Shown: piece by piece, positions 35,598 through 45,184 of the stretch | Position numbering within the stretch: position 1 is the stretch's first letter | Layout: each line of letters begins with the position of its first letter | NCBI GenBank assembly: GCA_965233625.1 | Contig: OZ247499.1 | Coordinates: forward strand, 6,882,001-6,946,000 | Origin: G965233625 sp965233625 | Lineage (GTDB): Bacteria; Planctomycetota; Planctomycetia; Pirellulales; Pirellulaceae | DNA: 64,000 bases | Direction: 5' to 3' | Notes under the pieces: model-generated | Database searches by the model: none | What the model was told of the DNA's origin: nothing | The model's input: the letters and a program-made list of their open reading frames with translations, nothing else | Program-made: the position numbers and the translations under genes

Positions 35598-36905
35598 CTA
35601 GAACGAAGAGCCAGCCGGAGCCGAAAACGCGCTGATGGGCGAAAGTGACGGCTGCAACGTGATGAGATAGCATTTGCCCTTATTGGCCAGAAATGCTTCC
35701 TGCGAAACATAATGGTGCGGCCGCGTCAGGATGGCGACCGTTTTACCTTCGGCCGCTACGGGCGAAAAACTCTGGTCCAGCACTTCACGGATGCCGTGCG
35801 CTTTGTGATCGTGCGTGGTGACTTGCAGTCTGGCTTTCAGTTCCACGTTGCCTGTGCTCTGGACGAAAGGTTTAACCTCCAGATGCAGTCCGTATTGCTG
35901 AGCGGAAACCTGCTGGATAGCACTCTGGCCAGGCGTGTGATTCACAGGGATCCAAGGCGAAGCCTGGGCCACGCTGATCTCGCCAGGCTGACCTTCCTGC
36001 ACGATGATGACCGGCTTAGAAAGGACGCGGACTTCTTTGCCATAAAGCGATTGCAGCACTTTGGCAACGTCCGGCTTCTCACCGTGGTGGTTGTGCAGTT
36101 GCTGTTCCAGCTTATGTTTCACCTGCGCGAATGAGGCTGCCGGAATCTCGGCGATGGTCGCTGCGACGGTGACCTGACGCGGATGTACTTCGTTCTGCAA
36201 GCGTTTGATCTCTGCCTGCAGTTCGTTCAGTTCCGCGGTCTTCTTACGGATCAGTTCGCGGGTGAGACGGTTTTTTGTAAGTTTGATACGGTTGCGGATG
36301 GCGGTGGCTTCGTCCCCCAGTCCGGCAGCTTCAAGATGAAGGGCGGCCTGATTGAGGTGTTCCAGCGAGTTGGCAGCCCGTTCCGCGGAATAGTGTTCCT
36401 GCAAGCTCTTCGCGTACAGGCCACGCTGCGGACGGGGCATCATGTTGACATGCAGCTGAAACGTCTTTTTCCCTGCGTTTTGAACCGTTGCCGGGCGTGC
36501 CGGTTGAACAGGTTGTGGACACGCAACAATCGCTGGCAGCTGGGTTGCTGGGGTCCAAGGTGCGGCCTGCACGGGCGCCTTCGCCGGAGGTTCAACCGTG
36601 GTCGCAATGGCGGGCTGATGTTGCGGCGGCTCCGTGCGGCGGAGCGTCAGCGGCTTTGCGTCCAGCTTGTTGGGGCAAGCATCTTCACAGTCGGTGTGCG
36701 GTGTATTTTTGGCGACGGTCCGCTCTGCAGGGCAGCTTGTGCCTGTGACACACGATGCCGGACATTCTGCAGTGCTGGCCGATGGGCAGCAGGCAGCCAG
36801 GGTGGCTTTGGTGCAGATGGTGGCAGTGGGTGTTGCGGGTTCAGCCAGGCAGTAGCCGCTGGTGCACAGCAGCAAAACGACTGAAAATACCGGGAAACGG
36901 TGCAT
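35598..36905 (-). CDS. Exported orphan secretin-domain-like protein
   Basis: A 435-residue protein. The ATG at 36905 is chosen because AAGGAG lies seven bases upstream and a clean signal peptide follows (MHRFPVFSVVLLLC, cleavage near LAEP). A Cys-rich segment of about 60 residues comes next, then a helical stretch with heptad-like charge pattern (~175-215). Residues ~285-400 resemble the conserved secretin C-domain: VRVLSKPVIIVQEGQPGEI followed by GLHLEVKPFV, then NVELKARLQV and GKTVAIL. Secretins form outer-membrane channels, but the pore-forming beta-lip region looks too short here. Function unknown; possibly an accessory homologue. Confidence 0.65.
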   Translation of the reverse strand: MHRFPVFSVVLLLCTSGYCLAEPATPTATICTKATLAACCPSASTAECPASCVTGTSCPAERTVAKNTPHTDCEDACPNKLDAKPLTLRRTEPPQHQPAIATTVEPPAKAPVQAAPWTPATQLPAIVACPQPVQPARPATVQNAGKKTFQLHVNMMPRPQRGLYAKSLQEHYSAERAANSLEHLNQAALHLEAAGLGDEATAIRNRIKLTKNRLTRELIRKKTAELNELQAEIKRLQNEVHPRQVTVAATIAEIPAASFAQVKHKLEQQLHNHHGEKPDVAKVLQSLYGKEVRVLSKPVIIVQEGQPGEISVAQASPWIPVNHTPGQSAIQQVSAQQYGLHLEVKPFVQSTGNVELKARLQVTTHDHKAHGIREVLDQSFSPVAAEGKTVAILTRPHHYVSQEAFLANKGKCYLITLQPSLSPISAFSAPAGSSF

Positions 36906-37033
36906 ACGAGTGCTCCTTGATAAAGTTCGGTCGAACCGGGAGGCAGCTTGTAGCAGCACCAGCATTTTGATGCAATATCGGGATTTTTTCGCCAGAGAGC
37001 AGGTTTTGGCTCAAGTCGGGCTGGCAAACGGCG

Positions 37034-40000
37034 TCACATCTTCTGCCATGCCGTTTTCACCGTTTTCGCCGAGACGTTTCTGCCCGAATGATCGCGGATG
37101 ATGACTGAATTTGACCCTTCGTCGTACATGTGCAGCAGGACCGAATTGGGGTGACGCTTAAGTTTCAGCGGCGGTGTGAAGCTACGGTTGTAGACGGCGT
37201 CATTGGCAATATGAATCTGCTCGATCAGGCCGGTGTAATGACGCGTGGCGAACCCTGTCGAATTCCGAAGAGCGGCGCCGATACCAAATGGTTGGCTGGC
37301 GGGCGCCGTAACAGAGACCTGCTGCACCACATTCATCTGCAAGCGGCCGTTGACATACATCCGCACCTGCTTGCCGTCGAACACGCCTGCGACGTGATAC
37401 TGCTGACCGGCGAGGAATGGCTCATCCGAATACACTTCAAACGCGGTCCGGCTCGGACCGGCCAGCGCGAAACGGAAGTAGCCCCGGTGCACCGCCAGCT
37501 GCAATCCGCCGTAGCTGTAATCGTGACCCGCGATGACGCCGTTACTCTCGTAGCCGCTTGCCATTGGCGTGAGATAAGCTTCAATCGTCACCGGAGAGTT
37601 GGGTTTGTGCATCAGGTTGGTCTGTACAAAACTGTACCGCCCATCAAAGGCCAGATTGAAGCGGGCTTTCGACTTGGGAAGTGCGACCGCCGTGTCACGC
37701 GCCGTGCGTTTCACAATAACGCCGATGCCTGCGACGCTGCTACCTGGACGATGGCAGCCGCGCAGCCCGGCGATCTCATGGCCATTGCCGCTGATGCGCG
37801 TGACGTAGCTGGACGTAGAATCTCTGCCAAACCACTCGCTCTCGTAGGTGTCAGACGTATCCAGCCCGCCGCCGGATTTACGCCGCATGTAGACCACCCG
37901 CAGGCGGTTCATCCTGCTGCGATCTGCGGACATCTGCACGTCGAACCCGCCGATCGCGTAGCCGCTGCGCGGTGTAAAGGTGCGGGAGTCGCTGGCCTGG
38001 CGGCCGAACCATAAACCCTGAGTGATGTTCGAACCGTTCTGGTAAACCGCCTGGATGCCGGAGAAGCTGTACTGGTCCCCTGCGATTTCGAGCGCTGCCA
38101 GCCGTGCTCCCGCCGGCGCGATGTCGCGTTCTATCTGATAGCTGTCTGACTGATAGGAAAGCAGCGATTCGATGTACGGGGTTGTTGCCCCTGGGCCTTG
38201 TGGCTGGGCGGTGTCCAGCGGCTTGATCCGGGCGGTATGGAAGAGGGTTTCTGTCCGCGTTGTGATCAGGCAGGGCTGCATCATCGCCGAAGGGGCGTAA
38301 TTGGCGGGGATGCTCAGATCAGCGACTTTGCCGCTCCAGTCGACAGGCGGCAGGTTGTTGACGTGGGAAGATATTTTTACATCTTCGCCGTTGATCGTTA
38401 CCACCACGCGAAGCGTCTGCTTGACGCCCGGCTGCAGAATTCCCAGCTGCACCTGTGCAGGGGACGTGCTGCCCGCCACCGTGACATTGTGCAGCGACAG
38501 TGAAGGGTTGCGATAGTCTTTGATCAGGGCCACGCTGCGATGCGCCACGGGCAACACCAGCCCGACGCCATTTTCCCGTTTCGTGGTGAAAGTCGTTTCA
38601 AGCTCGTAGCTACCCTGCACAATCACGGGTAGCAGCAATGAGCAGGTGCTGTCTGAATTGCTAGCGATTTCATTACCTTGCTGCATCCAGCGTCCGCGAG
38701 TCACACCCTGTGGCAATTTCAATGAACCAAAGAGATCGTACCAGGCGCCCGTGGGAAGTTTGCCCGCCACAGCCATCTGCTGAAGGCCAGGCATCTTCTC
38801 GCGGACCTTCTCAACGGCGATCATTTTCTTCCGCAGTTCAACACGTTCCAGCGCCGTGGCGCCTGGCAGCGCCATTTCCCAGTAGTACCCGGCCCGGAGC
38901 AGAGCGTGATCGGCATCGTCGCCGCTGCTCTTGTCCGCGATCTTCTTCCAGGCATCGCCACGGGCGATCATGTCGATGGCCGTGGCTGGCGGTGCATTCA
39001 GCGACTGCTGTGCGATTCTGGCAATGTCCGCGTCACTGCCTTTGGCAAGGTGCGGCAGCGCTGCCGACCAGTTGTTTCTACGGAACGCCAGCCATTTCCC
39101 CACGCTCAGGTGGGCGGCGGCGTTGGAACTATCCGCTTCCAGTGTTTTCTTCGCCGTGGTGTATTGCTGGTAATCTGCAGCCAGAGCGGCTGTGTGTTTT
39201 TCCAGCGCCTTGGCGGTATTGACCAGCGCCGGTGGACGCGAGATATGCCCGCTGATCTGCCCGGCCAGCGTTGCGGCCTCGGCGTACCGCTGCTCTGCGA
39301 TCAACTGCTGGATGACGCCTTCGCTGGTTTCAAAATAGTCATTCGTCTTGCGGGCGTCGGTAGTGGCTTTGGCGCCGGCGCGCGACAGCAGGAAGCTGGC
39401 GCCTTTGAGCCGGTCAAGATCAAAGACCGAAGCCATCTCGTCAACAAAGCCCACAGCAAGCCCAACATCGCCGGCCTGCGATGCGGCGTAAGAAGCATCC
39501 AGATACAACTGGTACTGGGCCGCGGTGCCGTCGCGCTCTTTGGCGGCGATTTTGCCAAGCTCTACCGCCCGGGTGTAGAACTCCGCAGCCGTCTTAGGTT
39601 TCGACGGGAAGATGTTCGCAATCCGCGTCCGCGCGGCGGTTAATGCGGCTTTGTCGGGCACGGCGGCACGGGACGGTGCATCGTCGCCGCCGGGACCGGC
39701 GCCGGGTGTAATCGCGACATCTGCTTCGGGATCGACGGAACCGACGGTCACCGTCACGGCTGAACCACCGTCCTGCAACGGAAGCAGCTCAACATCGCTA
39801 AACCGGAACTGCGCGTTCATGGCGCCTAGTGCAACGATATCTGGCAGCGTCATCTTCCACTTCTCAACGCCGCGAAACCAGAAGAAAGTTTCACTGAAGG
39901 TTACCGGCTGCGAACCATCAAGCTCTACCTGCAAGGAGCGGTTCGTCACGGTGCATTTCACCTTGACCGGCTTGCCGGTAGGAAGGATATCGCCTGCCGC

Positions 40001-41548
40001 GTCTTTCGCCACAAGCGTGTAGTCCTTGCCGTGGTAGCCGCCCAGCAGAACCTGGTTATCGTCATCGATCAGCAACGGGCACGAACGGCCGTCAGCCACT
40101 AGGTGCAACATCGCAGGACCGTTGCCGCCGATCCTCTCGATCGTGGCTTGAAGCACGTAGGACCGCGGAGGTTTATACGGCGCCATCAGCTTAAACGCCG
40201 TGTTGGGCGAGACAGGCGGGCTGACGAAGCCAGTGCTGTCTTTCTTCCAGCGCACCAGCATGCTGTTGCGGCTGACATCGACAACATTGTCAAACTTCAC
40301 GGCGGGATATTCGCCGGGTGCAGGCGTCCAGTCGGGCGTCAGCGAAGTTACACTGCCGCGCGTCGGTGCGAACGACGTTTCAAACGGCTCGAACCCCGGC
40401 GCCGTGACCTTTAAGGTGTGAACGCCTAGCTCAACGGGCACATATACGGTGCTGCGTTCGGTGAATGTGACAGGCTTGCCGTCGATTTCGATGGTCGCCC
40501 GGTCACGGTTTTTGGGTGGCATGCGGATGGACACCCGCGCGATGGGGCGCCAGTACGGCGACACAGAATTGCTGCTCCCTGCGCGCAGGGTGAAGCTCTG
40601 TGTGTAGGGCTCGTGTGCGGGCCGTGTGATTTCGAGTTTATGATTCCCAGGGGGTAGTTCATGCTCAAACGCGCCGGCGCGGCTGACAAGACTCTGGGAG
40701 GAAAGCAGTTTTCCGTCCAGCAGTATTTCGGACTCGGCCAGTTCTTCGGGCGACATCCGCAACTTGAGAACCGATGGGCCTCTGGACGTTGTTGATGTGC
40801 CGGGAATGCGGATTGGCGGAAGCGGCGTGCCCGGACGGGCAACAATGGGTGGCCGCGGCTTTTCCTTTTTCCTACCGGCAAGCAGCAGGTACGCCGTGCC
40901 TGCCAGCAGCACCGGAACGCCAACCAGCATTAAGATGGCGGCAACCAGCAGAATCACAAACCCCGTAGAGCGTTTGGGGGCGCGTCGTGGCAGAGAGCTG
41001 CGAACGGGCCCCCGGCTTGGATGAACGGCGCCGGTTCCCGTGGGTGCATTTCGGCGCGGCGCCGGACCGTCGATCACAGTGGCGTCGAGAACTTCATCGT
41101 CATCTACGGACTCGGCCTGGATCGTCTGCGAACCGGCCGTAGGCGCCGCCGAAATGGCGGGCATCGAGGCTTCACTACCGCTGCGCGCAGCAGGCGGCGA
41201 TTTGCGGGGCGGCGGAGAGGCCGCTTGCGGCGGCGGGCTGGAACCGGCTTCTGCGGGGGGCGCAACGGGCGTTTCGGACCGCAGACGTTCGTCGTAGATG
41301 CCCTTCTTAAGTGGGTCAAGCAGGCACAGCTTGGCGTTGGTGACTTCGTTCAGCAGCTTCTGAGATAAGTCCGAATGCTTGCCCGACTGAAATGTGCGCA
41401 GGTGCGACATCTGCCGGTCGGCAGCGCCTTCGAGAACATCCAGGTCCGATTCGAAATTCCTCAGACCAAGCAACTGATAGTAGTTAGGCGGCTGGTCCTC
41501 AGGGGCAATACCAAGCCACTTGTGATAGGGGTCAAATTCCGTAGCCAC
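37034..41548 (-). CDS. Giant membrane protein: J-like domain, PEGA-like repeats, LamG-type lectin
   Basis: A 1504-residue protein starting with GTG (GAGGAG five bases upstream). Residues 1-95 resemble a J-domain-like module common in planctomycetes (YYQLLGLRNFESDLDVLEGA and LLDPLKKGIYDERLR) but without the HPD triad. A Pro/Ala-rich linker leads to a membrane helix at ~196-224. Two PEGA-like beta domains follow at ~260-330 and ~338-405 (GNHKLEITRPAHEPY and GVHTLKVTAPGFEPF). Then come a laminin-G/concanavalin-like region, a helical TPR-like part (~650-900), further beta domains, and a C-terminal LamG-type lectin (~1290-1490, VTIEAYLTPMASG and YHVAGVFDGKQVRMYVNG). It probably links cytoplasmic folding or signalling to cell-surface glycan binding. 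Confidence 0.8.
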   Translation of the reverse strand: MATEFDPYHKWLGIAPEDQPPNYYQLLGLRNFESDLDVLEGAADRQMSHLRTFQSGKHSDLSQKLLNEVTNAKLCLLDPLKKGIYDERLRSETPVAPPAEAGSSPPPQAASPPPRKSPPAARSGSEASMPAISAAPTAGSQTIQAESVDDDEVLDATVIDGPAPRRNAPTGTGAVHPSRGPVRSSLPRRAPKRSTGFVILLVAAILMLVGVPVLLAGTAYLLLAGRKKEKPRPPIVARPGTPLPPIRIPGTSTTSRGPSVLKLRMSPEELAESEILLDGKLLSSQSLVSRAGAFEHELPPGNHKLEITRPAHEPYTQSFTLRAGSSNSVSPYWRPIARVSIRMPPKNRDRATIEIDGKPVTFTERSTVYVPVELGVHTLKVTAPGFEPFETSFAPTRGSVTSLTPDWTPAPGEYPAVKFDNVVDVSRNSMLVRWKKDSTGFVSPPVSPNTAFKLMAPYKPPRSYVLQATIERIGGNGPAMLHLVADGRSCPLLIDDDNQVLLGGYHGKDYTLVAKDAAGDILPTGKPVKVKCTVTNRSLQVELDGSQPVTFSETFFWFRGVEKWKMTLPDIVALGAMNAQFRFSDVELLPLQDGGSAVTVTVGSVDPEADVAITPGAGPGGDDAPSRAAVPDKAALTAARTRIANIFPSKPKTAAEFYTRAVELGKIAAKERDGTAAQYQLYLDASYAASQAGDVGLAVGFVDEMASVFDLDRLKGASFLLSRAGAKATTDARKTNDYFETSEGVIQQLIAEQRYAEAATLAGQISGHISRPPALVNTAKALEKHTAALAADYQQYTTAKKTLEADSSNAAAHLSVGKWLAFRRNNWSAALPHLAKGSDADIARIAQQSLNAPPATAIDMIARGDAWKKIADKSSGDDADHALLRAGYYWEMALPGATALERVELRKKMIAVEKVREKMPGLQQMAVAGKLPTGAWYDLFGSLKLPQGVTRGRWMQQGNEIASNSDSTCSLLLPVIVQGSYELETTFTTKRENGVGLVLPVAHRSVALIKDYRNPSLSLHNVTVAGSTSPAQVQLGILQPGVKQTLRVVVTINGEDVKISSHVNNLPPVDWSGKVADLSIPANYAPSAMMQPCLITTRTETLFHTARIKPLDTAQPQGPGATTPYIESLLSYQSDSYQIERDIAPAGARLAALEIAGDQYSFSGIQAVYQNGSNITQGLWFGRQASDSRTFTPRSGYAIGGFDVQMSADRSRMNRLRVVYMRRKSGGGLDTSDTYESEWFGRDSTSSYVTRISGNGHEIAGLRGCHRPGSSVAGIGVIVKRTARDTAVALPKSKARFNLAFDGRYSFVQTNLMHKPNSPVTIEAYLTPMASGYESNGVIAGHDYSYGGLQLAVHRGYFRFALAGPSRTAFEVYSDEPFLAGQQYHVAGVFDGKQVRMYVNGRLQMNVVQQVSVTAPASQPFGIGAALRNSTGFATRHYTGLIEQIHIANDAVYNRSFTPPLKLKRHPNSVLLHMYDEGSNSVIIRDHSGRNVSAKTVKTAWQKM

Positions 41549-41680
41549 GCCCGCTCCTCGCTTGATGCTAATGAATGGCCCAGCATTATAACGCGATTTT
41601 TCTCTGACTGCATTTTTAGCTGGCTTGATTCCGCCATCTGGCGGAACCTTGCCTCACAACACGCAGCAGTCATCAGTACA

Positions 41681-42832
41681 TTAGACGCCTTCGCACCAGT
41701 CTTTTTGCGGCTCCTGATCGATCTGCGGCGGCGCTGCTGCCAGAGACTGGATCGCCTCTTCTGCTGCCGTGATCGTCTCCGGGCTGTTATGCGGTGCGAT
41801 GGTAAGTTGCATGGTGTGGCTTGCGCCGCCCGCCAGCTTTACTACCCTGCCCTGCTCCCCTTCGAAGTCCCGTGAATTCGGGAAGTTGGTGGCAGGCTCC
41901 AGCCCGGTAACATAGCCGTCCGCTTCGGCCGCTGTGTTCTTCCAGAGAATAAAGTACGGCAGCTGCTTTGTATTGCAGTGAATGCTTATACCCTGCGAAC
42001 CGGCTGCGTTCTTGAGCAACGACTGTGTGTCGCCGTGTTCATCGCTGTGCAACTGCATCAAGTACACCTGCTCCACAAATCCGGCCTGTGGCGCCGCGTA
42101 GCTGTTCCAGCCCGCTAAACCCTCGGCCGCATGCGCGTTGCGGGGTGTCAGCTTTTCAACCGGCGCGATGAACTGCGAATCCTTGTCAAGCAGCGGCCGG
42201 CCAAAGTTGATGTGATACAGCATCTGAAATTCCGCATCTCCGGCCGACAGGTTTTCGACCGTATCGTGCACATGGATGGCTGTTTCGCCCACACGCGTGC
42301 GGAGGGTGCTGGTCAGTCGCAGGTTGTAAAACAGAAAACGCGTTTCTTCCACAATACCCGTGATCGTGATGTCGCCCGTGTCTTCATCGAAGGCAGCTTC
42401 CACCTTGTGCGCCGGGCGGTTGGCAATGCGTCCGTGCAGCGGATGCTTCAACTGCCCGTTTTCGTGAAAGCCGGGCGCCCCGTTACTCTCCAGCCCGCAA
42501 CGCACCAGCAGTTCATCAAAACCGTCCAGCCAGCCCAGGCCGCTGGGTTCTGAGACTGGTACGAACGCCGGATGCACAGGTCCGCGGACCGGCGATTTCC
42601 AACCAAGTTCAAGATCACCCAGCCAGGCTTTCGCCAGTCCCATGCCACGCGTCGGCGTGACAACAAACGACAGATCGCCGTTATCAACCCGCACGGTGGT
42701 AACGCCCTGGCTGACTCCGCCTGTGTGAGTCGTCGCAGAAATGTTGACGCCGTCTGGAAGGCCCTCTGCCTTAAAACTCTGCGGGCCGGCGCCGGTGGCA
42801 GCGTCGAGAATGGTCCAGGTCTGTTTGGGCAC
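41681..42832 (-). CDS. DUF4432 / aldose-1-epimerase-like protein
   Basis: A 383-residue protein of the galactose-mutarotase-like fold as in DUF4432. Characteristic parts are VTPTRGMGLAKAWLGDLELGW (~57-78), GFDELLVRCGLESNGAP, PLHGRIANRPAH (~130-141) with the candidate catalytic His, and a second His in MLYHINFGRP. Such proteins act on sugars or sugar derivatives; the substrate is unknown. The start is GTG with AAGGAG seven bases upstream. It is probably cytoplasmic and transcribed in the same direction as the neighbouring hypothetical gene, 59 bp away. Confidence 0.82.
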   Translation of the reverse strand: MPKQTWTILDAATGAGPQSFKAEGLPDGVNISATTHTGGVSQGVTTVRVDNGDLSFVVTPTRGMGLAKAWLGDLELGWKSPVRGPVHPAFVPVSEPSGLGWLDGFDELLVRCGLESNGAPGFHENGQLKHPLHGRIANRPAHKVEAAFDEDTGDITITGIVEETRFLFYNLRLTSTLRTRVGETAIHVHDTVENLSAGDAEFQMLYHINFGRPLLDKDSQFIAPVEKLTPRNAHAAEGLAGWNSYAAPQAGFVEQVYLMQLHSDEHGDTQSLLKNAAGSQGISIHCNTKQLPYFILWKNTAAEADGYVTGLEPATNFPNSRDFEGEQGRVVKLAGGASHTMQLTIAPHNSPETITAAEEAIQSLAAAPPQIDQEPQKDWCEGV

Positions 42833-42891
42833 GCAAGGGCTCCTTCGTTTTTTGGATCAGGCGATTATGTATGTGAACGGTATATGAGAAA

Positions 42892-43734
42892 TCAGAATTC
42901 GGCGTCAGGCGGGCCGTCCGGTCCCCGGTAGAATTTTTCCAGGTCGATGCCTTCGTTACGTTGTTCTTCTTCTAGCAGTTTCAGACGTGCTTCGGCCCGT
43001 TCCATCCGGCGGACCAGCAGCGGCACGATGTTTACATTCTCATCCGCCACTTTGATCCGCGGCGCTGCTGGATACGCCAGATGGCGTTGCAAGGCGGCAA
43101 ACAGAAACAGCGGATCTTTCTTACGGTTGGCCAGTGCGATACGGCCCTCGTTTTCTCCGAACAGCACCGGCACGTCGCTAAGCGGTTTGTTGCGAAGTTC
43201 CTGCTGCGTGTTGTAGTACGCACTGCGGACATAGAGCATATCGGGGAATTCGATGATGCCGATCCGCATGCGGACTTCCATAATCCACTGCCGCCAGTTT
43301 TCGTCGTAGATGGGGTCTTCCGCCACCGCCTTCAGCCCGTGGTCGTACCGCATGCGGTTGCGGCACAACGTTTCAAACTGATAAAGAAACACACCCTGTA
43401 CTTTATGCTCGCCGCTGCGATAGTGGGCCTCTTTCTGCAACACTTCCAGGGCGATACGCATATCGAACCGGCCGCGTTCGTTTTCCGCCTCTTTCATCAC
43501 ATACGTTTGAAACGGCGTGAAATAATGCGACAGCCGCGCCATCGCCGGCGACATGATGCCCAGGTGTTTCAGTTCCGTCAGCAGAAAGTCCAACGCCATG
43601 GGCAGTCGCGTGGTCGCCAGCACTTCGTCACGCATCTGCTGCAGCAGTTCCTGCATCGGCATATTTTCCAGCAGACGCTCTCGAAGGGTGCGGAACAGGT
43701 ACGCCTGTTCAACGTATTCTTCGCGTTCTAGCAT
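42892..43734 (-). CDS. Conserved-looking hypothetical protein, helical
   Basis: A 280-residue soluble protein, rich in Arg, Glu and Leu, predicted mostly helical, with no signal peptide or membrane segment. Segments such as FTPFQTYVMKEAENERGRFDM and YEDPIYDENWRQ-type aromatic patches give the look of a folded domain. The C-terminus (RRMERAEARLKLLEEEQRNEG) has coiled-coil character. No family recognised. It lies between sulfatase and epimerase-like genes on the same strand. Confidence 0.7.
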   Translation of the reverse strand: MLEREEYVEQAYLFRTLRERLLENMPMQELLQQMRDEVLATTRLPMALDFLLTELKHLGIMSPAMARLSHYFTPFQTYVMKEAENERGRFDMRIALEVLQKEAHYRSGEHKVQGVFLYQFETLCRNRMRYDHGLKAVAEDPIYDENWRQWIMEVRMRIGIIEFPDMLYVRSAYYNTQQELRNKPLSDVPVLFGENEGRIALANRKKDPLFLFAALQRHLAYPAAPRIKVADENVNIVPLLVRRMERAEARLKLLEEEQRNEGIDLEKFYRGPDGPPDAEF

Positions 43735-43779
43735 GCTGAGCGCCTTTCTGCCGCGTGCGGTTTTTGCTGGCCGCGGCGG

Positions 43780-45126
43780 CTACTTGTCGCGTACGGTTTT
43801 ATGCGCCTTCACGGCCAGTTCCGTTGCCACGCCTTCATCGCCCTGCTGCTTCATCCAGGCTTCCAGCTTCTCGTGCAGCTTCTGCTGGATGTCCGCCAGT
43901 GAGGGATCGCCGGCCAGGTTTTTCAGTTCGTAGGGGTCTGCTGTCACATCGTACAGTTCCACCGCCGGACGATGCTGATACGCGTTGACAAGCTTTGCCG
44001 CGGCGGGATCGGTCTTCGCTTTTTCGACCCACGACTGCCAGTAGCCGCCGGCGTCTGTGTTGTGCGTGAGCGTGTTCTCAAAGGTGGTGGTGTGGTTCAG
44101 ATTCAGAATCAGTTTGTGCGTCCGCGAACGGATGCTCCGCACCGGGTAACATTTCGAACCGTGAATGATGCCGCGCGTTGTGTGTACGCCATACACGTAA
44201 TCGTTGTGCTGCTGGCTCTCGCCGGTGAGCACGTTCAGGAAACTGCGGCCGTCGAGATTCTTCAGCGGCTTGCCGCCCGCCGCTTCAAGCAGCGTGGGCA
44301 GCACGTCCACATATTGCACCATGGCTGCCGTCGTGCTGCCTGGTTTGACGCGGGCGGGCCAGCGGACGATCAGCGCGGTGCGAAGTCCGGTGTCGTAGCA
44401 GGTCCATTTCCCATGCGGGAACTGCGGACCCTGCTCGCTGGTGGCCATGAAGATGGTGTTCTGCGGATCGCCGGCGTTTTCCACGGCTTGCATCACTTCG
44501 CCTGCTTCACGATCGAAGTCGGTGACTTCGGCGTAGTAACGGGCCAACGCTTTACGCTGCAACGGCGTATCCACCTGATAGGGTTTGAGCGTGAGCTTGC
44601 CGGGCTTATAGACGGAAGCGTCGCCTTCTTTCCACGGCTGATGCGGGCTGTGCGAAGTATAAACCAGGCAGTAGGGCTGCGATTGATCGCGGGTGATAAA
44701 CTCTTTGATGTCCGCGGGCTTAATCTTCTCAAACGGAAACGAAGCACGCGGGCCGAAGTGGGCTTTGCCACAGAGTGCAACGCGATAGCCCAGCTTGCGC
44801 AGGTGATGCACCATACTCTTCGTGCCCGGTTTCACCTGGCTGTGGTTCGGGTAGGCGCCGTTGCGGACGGGGAAGATGCCTGTGTAAAGCTGTTGCCGCG
44901 TGGGGGCGCACATGGCGGTTGCGGTAAACGAATGCGTGAACCGCATGCCTTGCGACGCCAGCTTATCCAGATGCGGTGTCTTTACATCCGGGTTGCCGTA
45001 GCAACCCATATCATTCCATTCCAGATCATCCGCCATCACCAGCACGATGTCTGGCTGCCGGGCGGAAACCGCCAGGGGCGAAGCGAGGAGTAGTACGGCG
45101 GTGACGGAAAGAATTAGCTGCTTCAT
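43780..45126 (-). CDS. Sulfatase (Cys-type) with signal peptide
   Basis: A 448-residue exported sulfatase. A Sec signal peptide (cleavage near VSARQ, ~23) precedes the metal motif DIVLVMADDLEWNDMG. The formylglycine signature is CAPTR (Cys73-Arg77), with Thr in place of the usual Ser, still within the C-x-P-x-R pattern. The later block AVELYDVTADPYELKNLAGD is the C-terminal sulfatase subdomain. It should act in the periplasm or outside the cell on sulfated glycans. A TATAAT-like -10 lies in the 58-bp gap after cimA, but the -35 is weak, so read-through from cimA is possible. Confidence 0.93.
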   Translation of the reverse strand: MKQLILSVTAVLLLASPLAVSARQPDIVLVMADDLEWNDMGCYGNPDVKTPHLDKLASQGMRFTHSFTATAMCAPTRQQLYTGIFPVRNGAYPNHSQVKPGTKSMVHHLRKLGYRVALCGKAHFGPRASFPFEKIKPADIKEFITRDQSQPYCLVYTSHSPHQPWKEGDASVYKPGKLTLKPYQVDTPLQRKALARYYAEVTDFDREAGEVMQAVENAGDPQNTIFMATSEQGPQFPHGKWTCYDTGLRTALIVRWPARVKPGSTTAAMVQYVDVLPTLLEAAGGKPLKNLDGRSFLNVLTGESQQHNDYVYGVHTTRGIIHGSKCYPVRSIRSRTHKLILNLNHTTTFENTLTHNTDAGGYWQSWVEKAKTDPAAAKLVNAYQHRPAVELYDVTADPYELKNLAGDPSLADIQQKLHEKLEAWMKQQGDEGVATELAVKAHKTVRDK

Positions 45127-45184
45127 CGTTACGACCTGGAAAGATGCTTAGCGCCTCGCATGGTGAACGACGTATTATAACCTC

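Noticed and set aside
43972..45093. Long plus-strand open frame opposite the second sulfatase
   Set aside because: Antisense shadow of a clear sulfatase gene.
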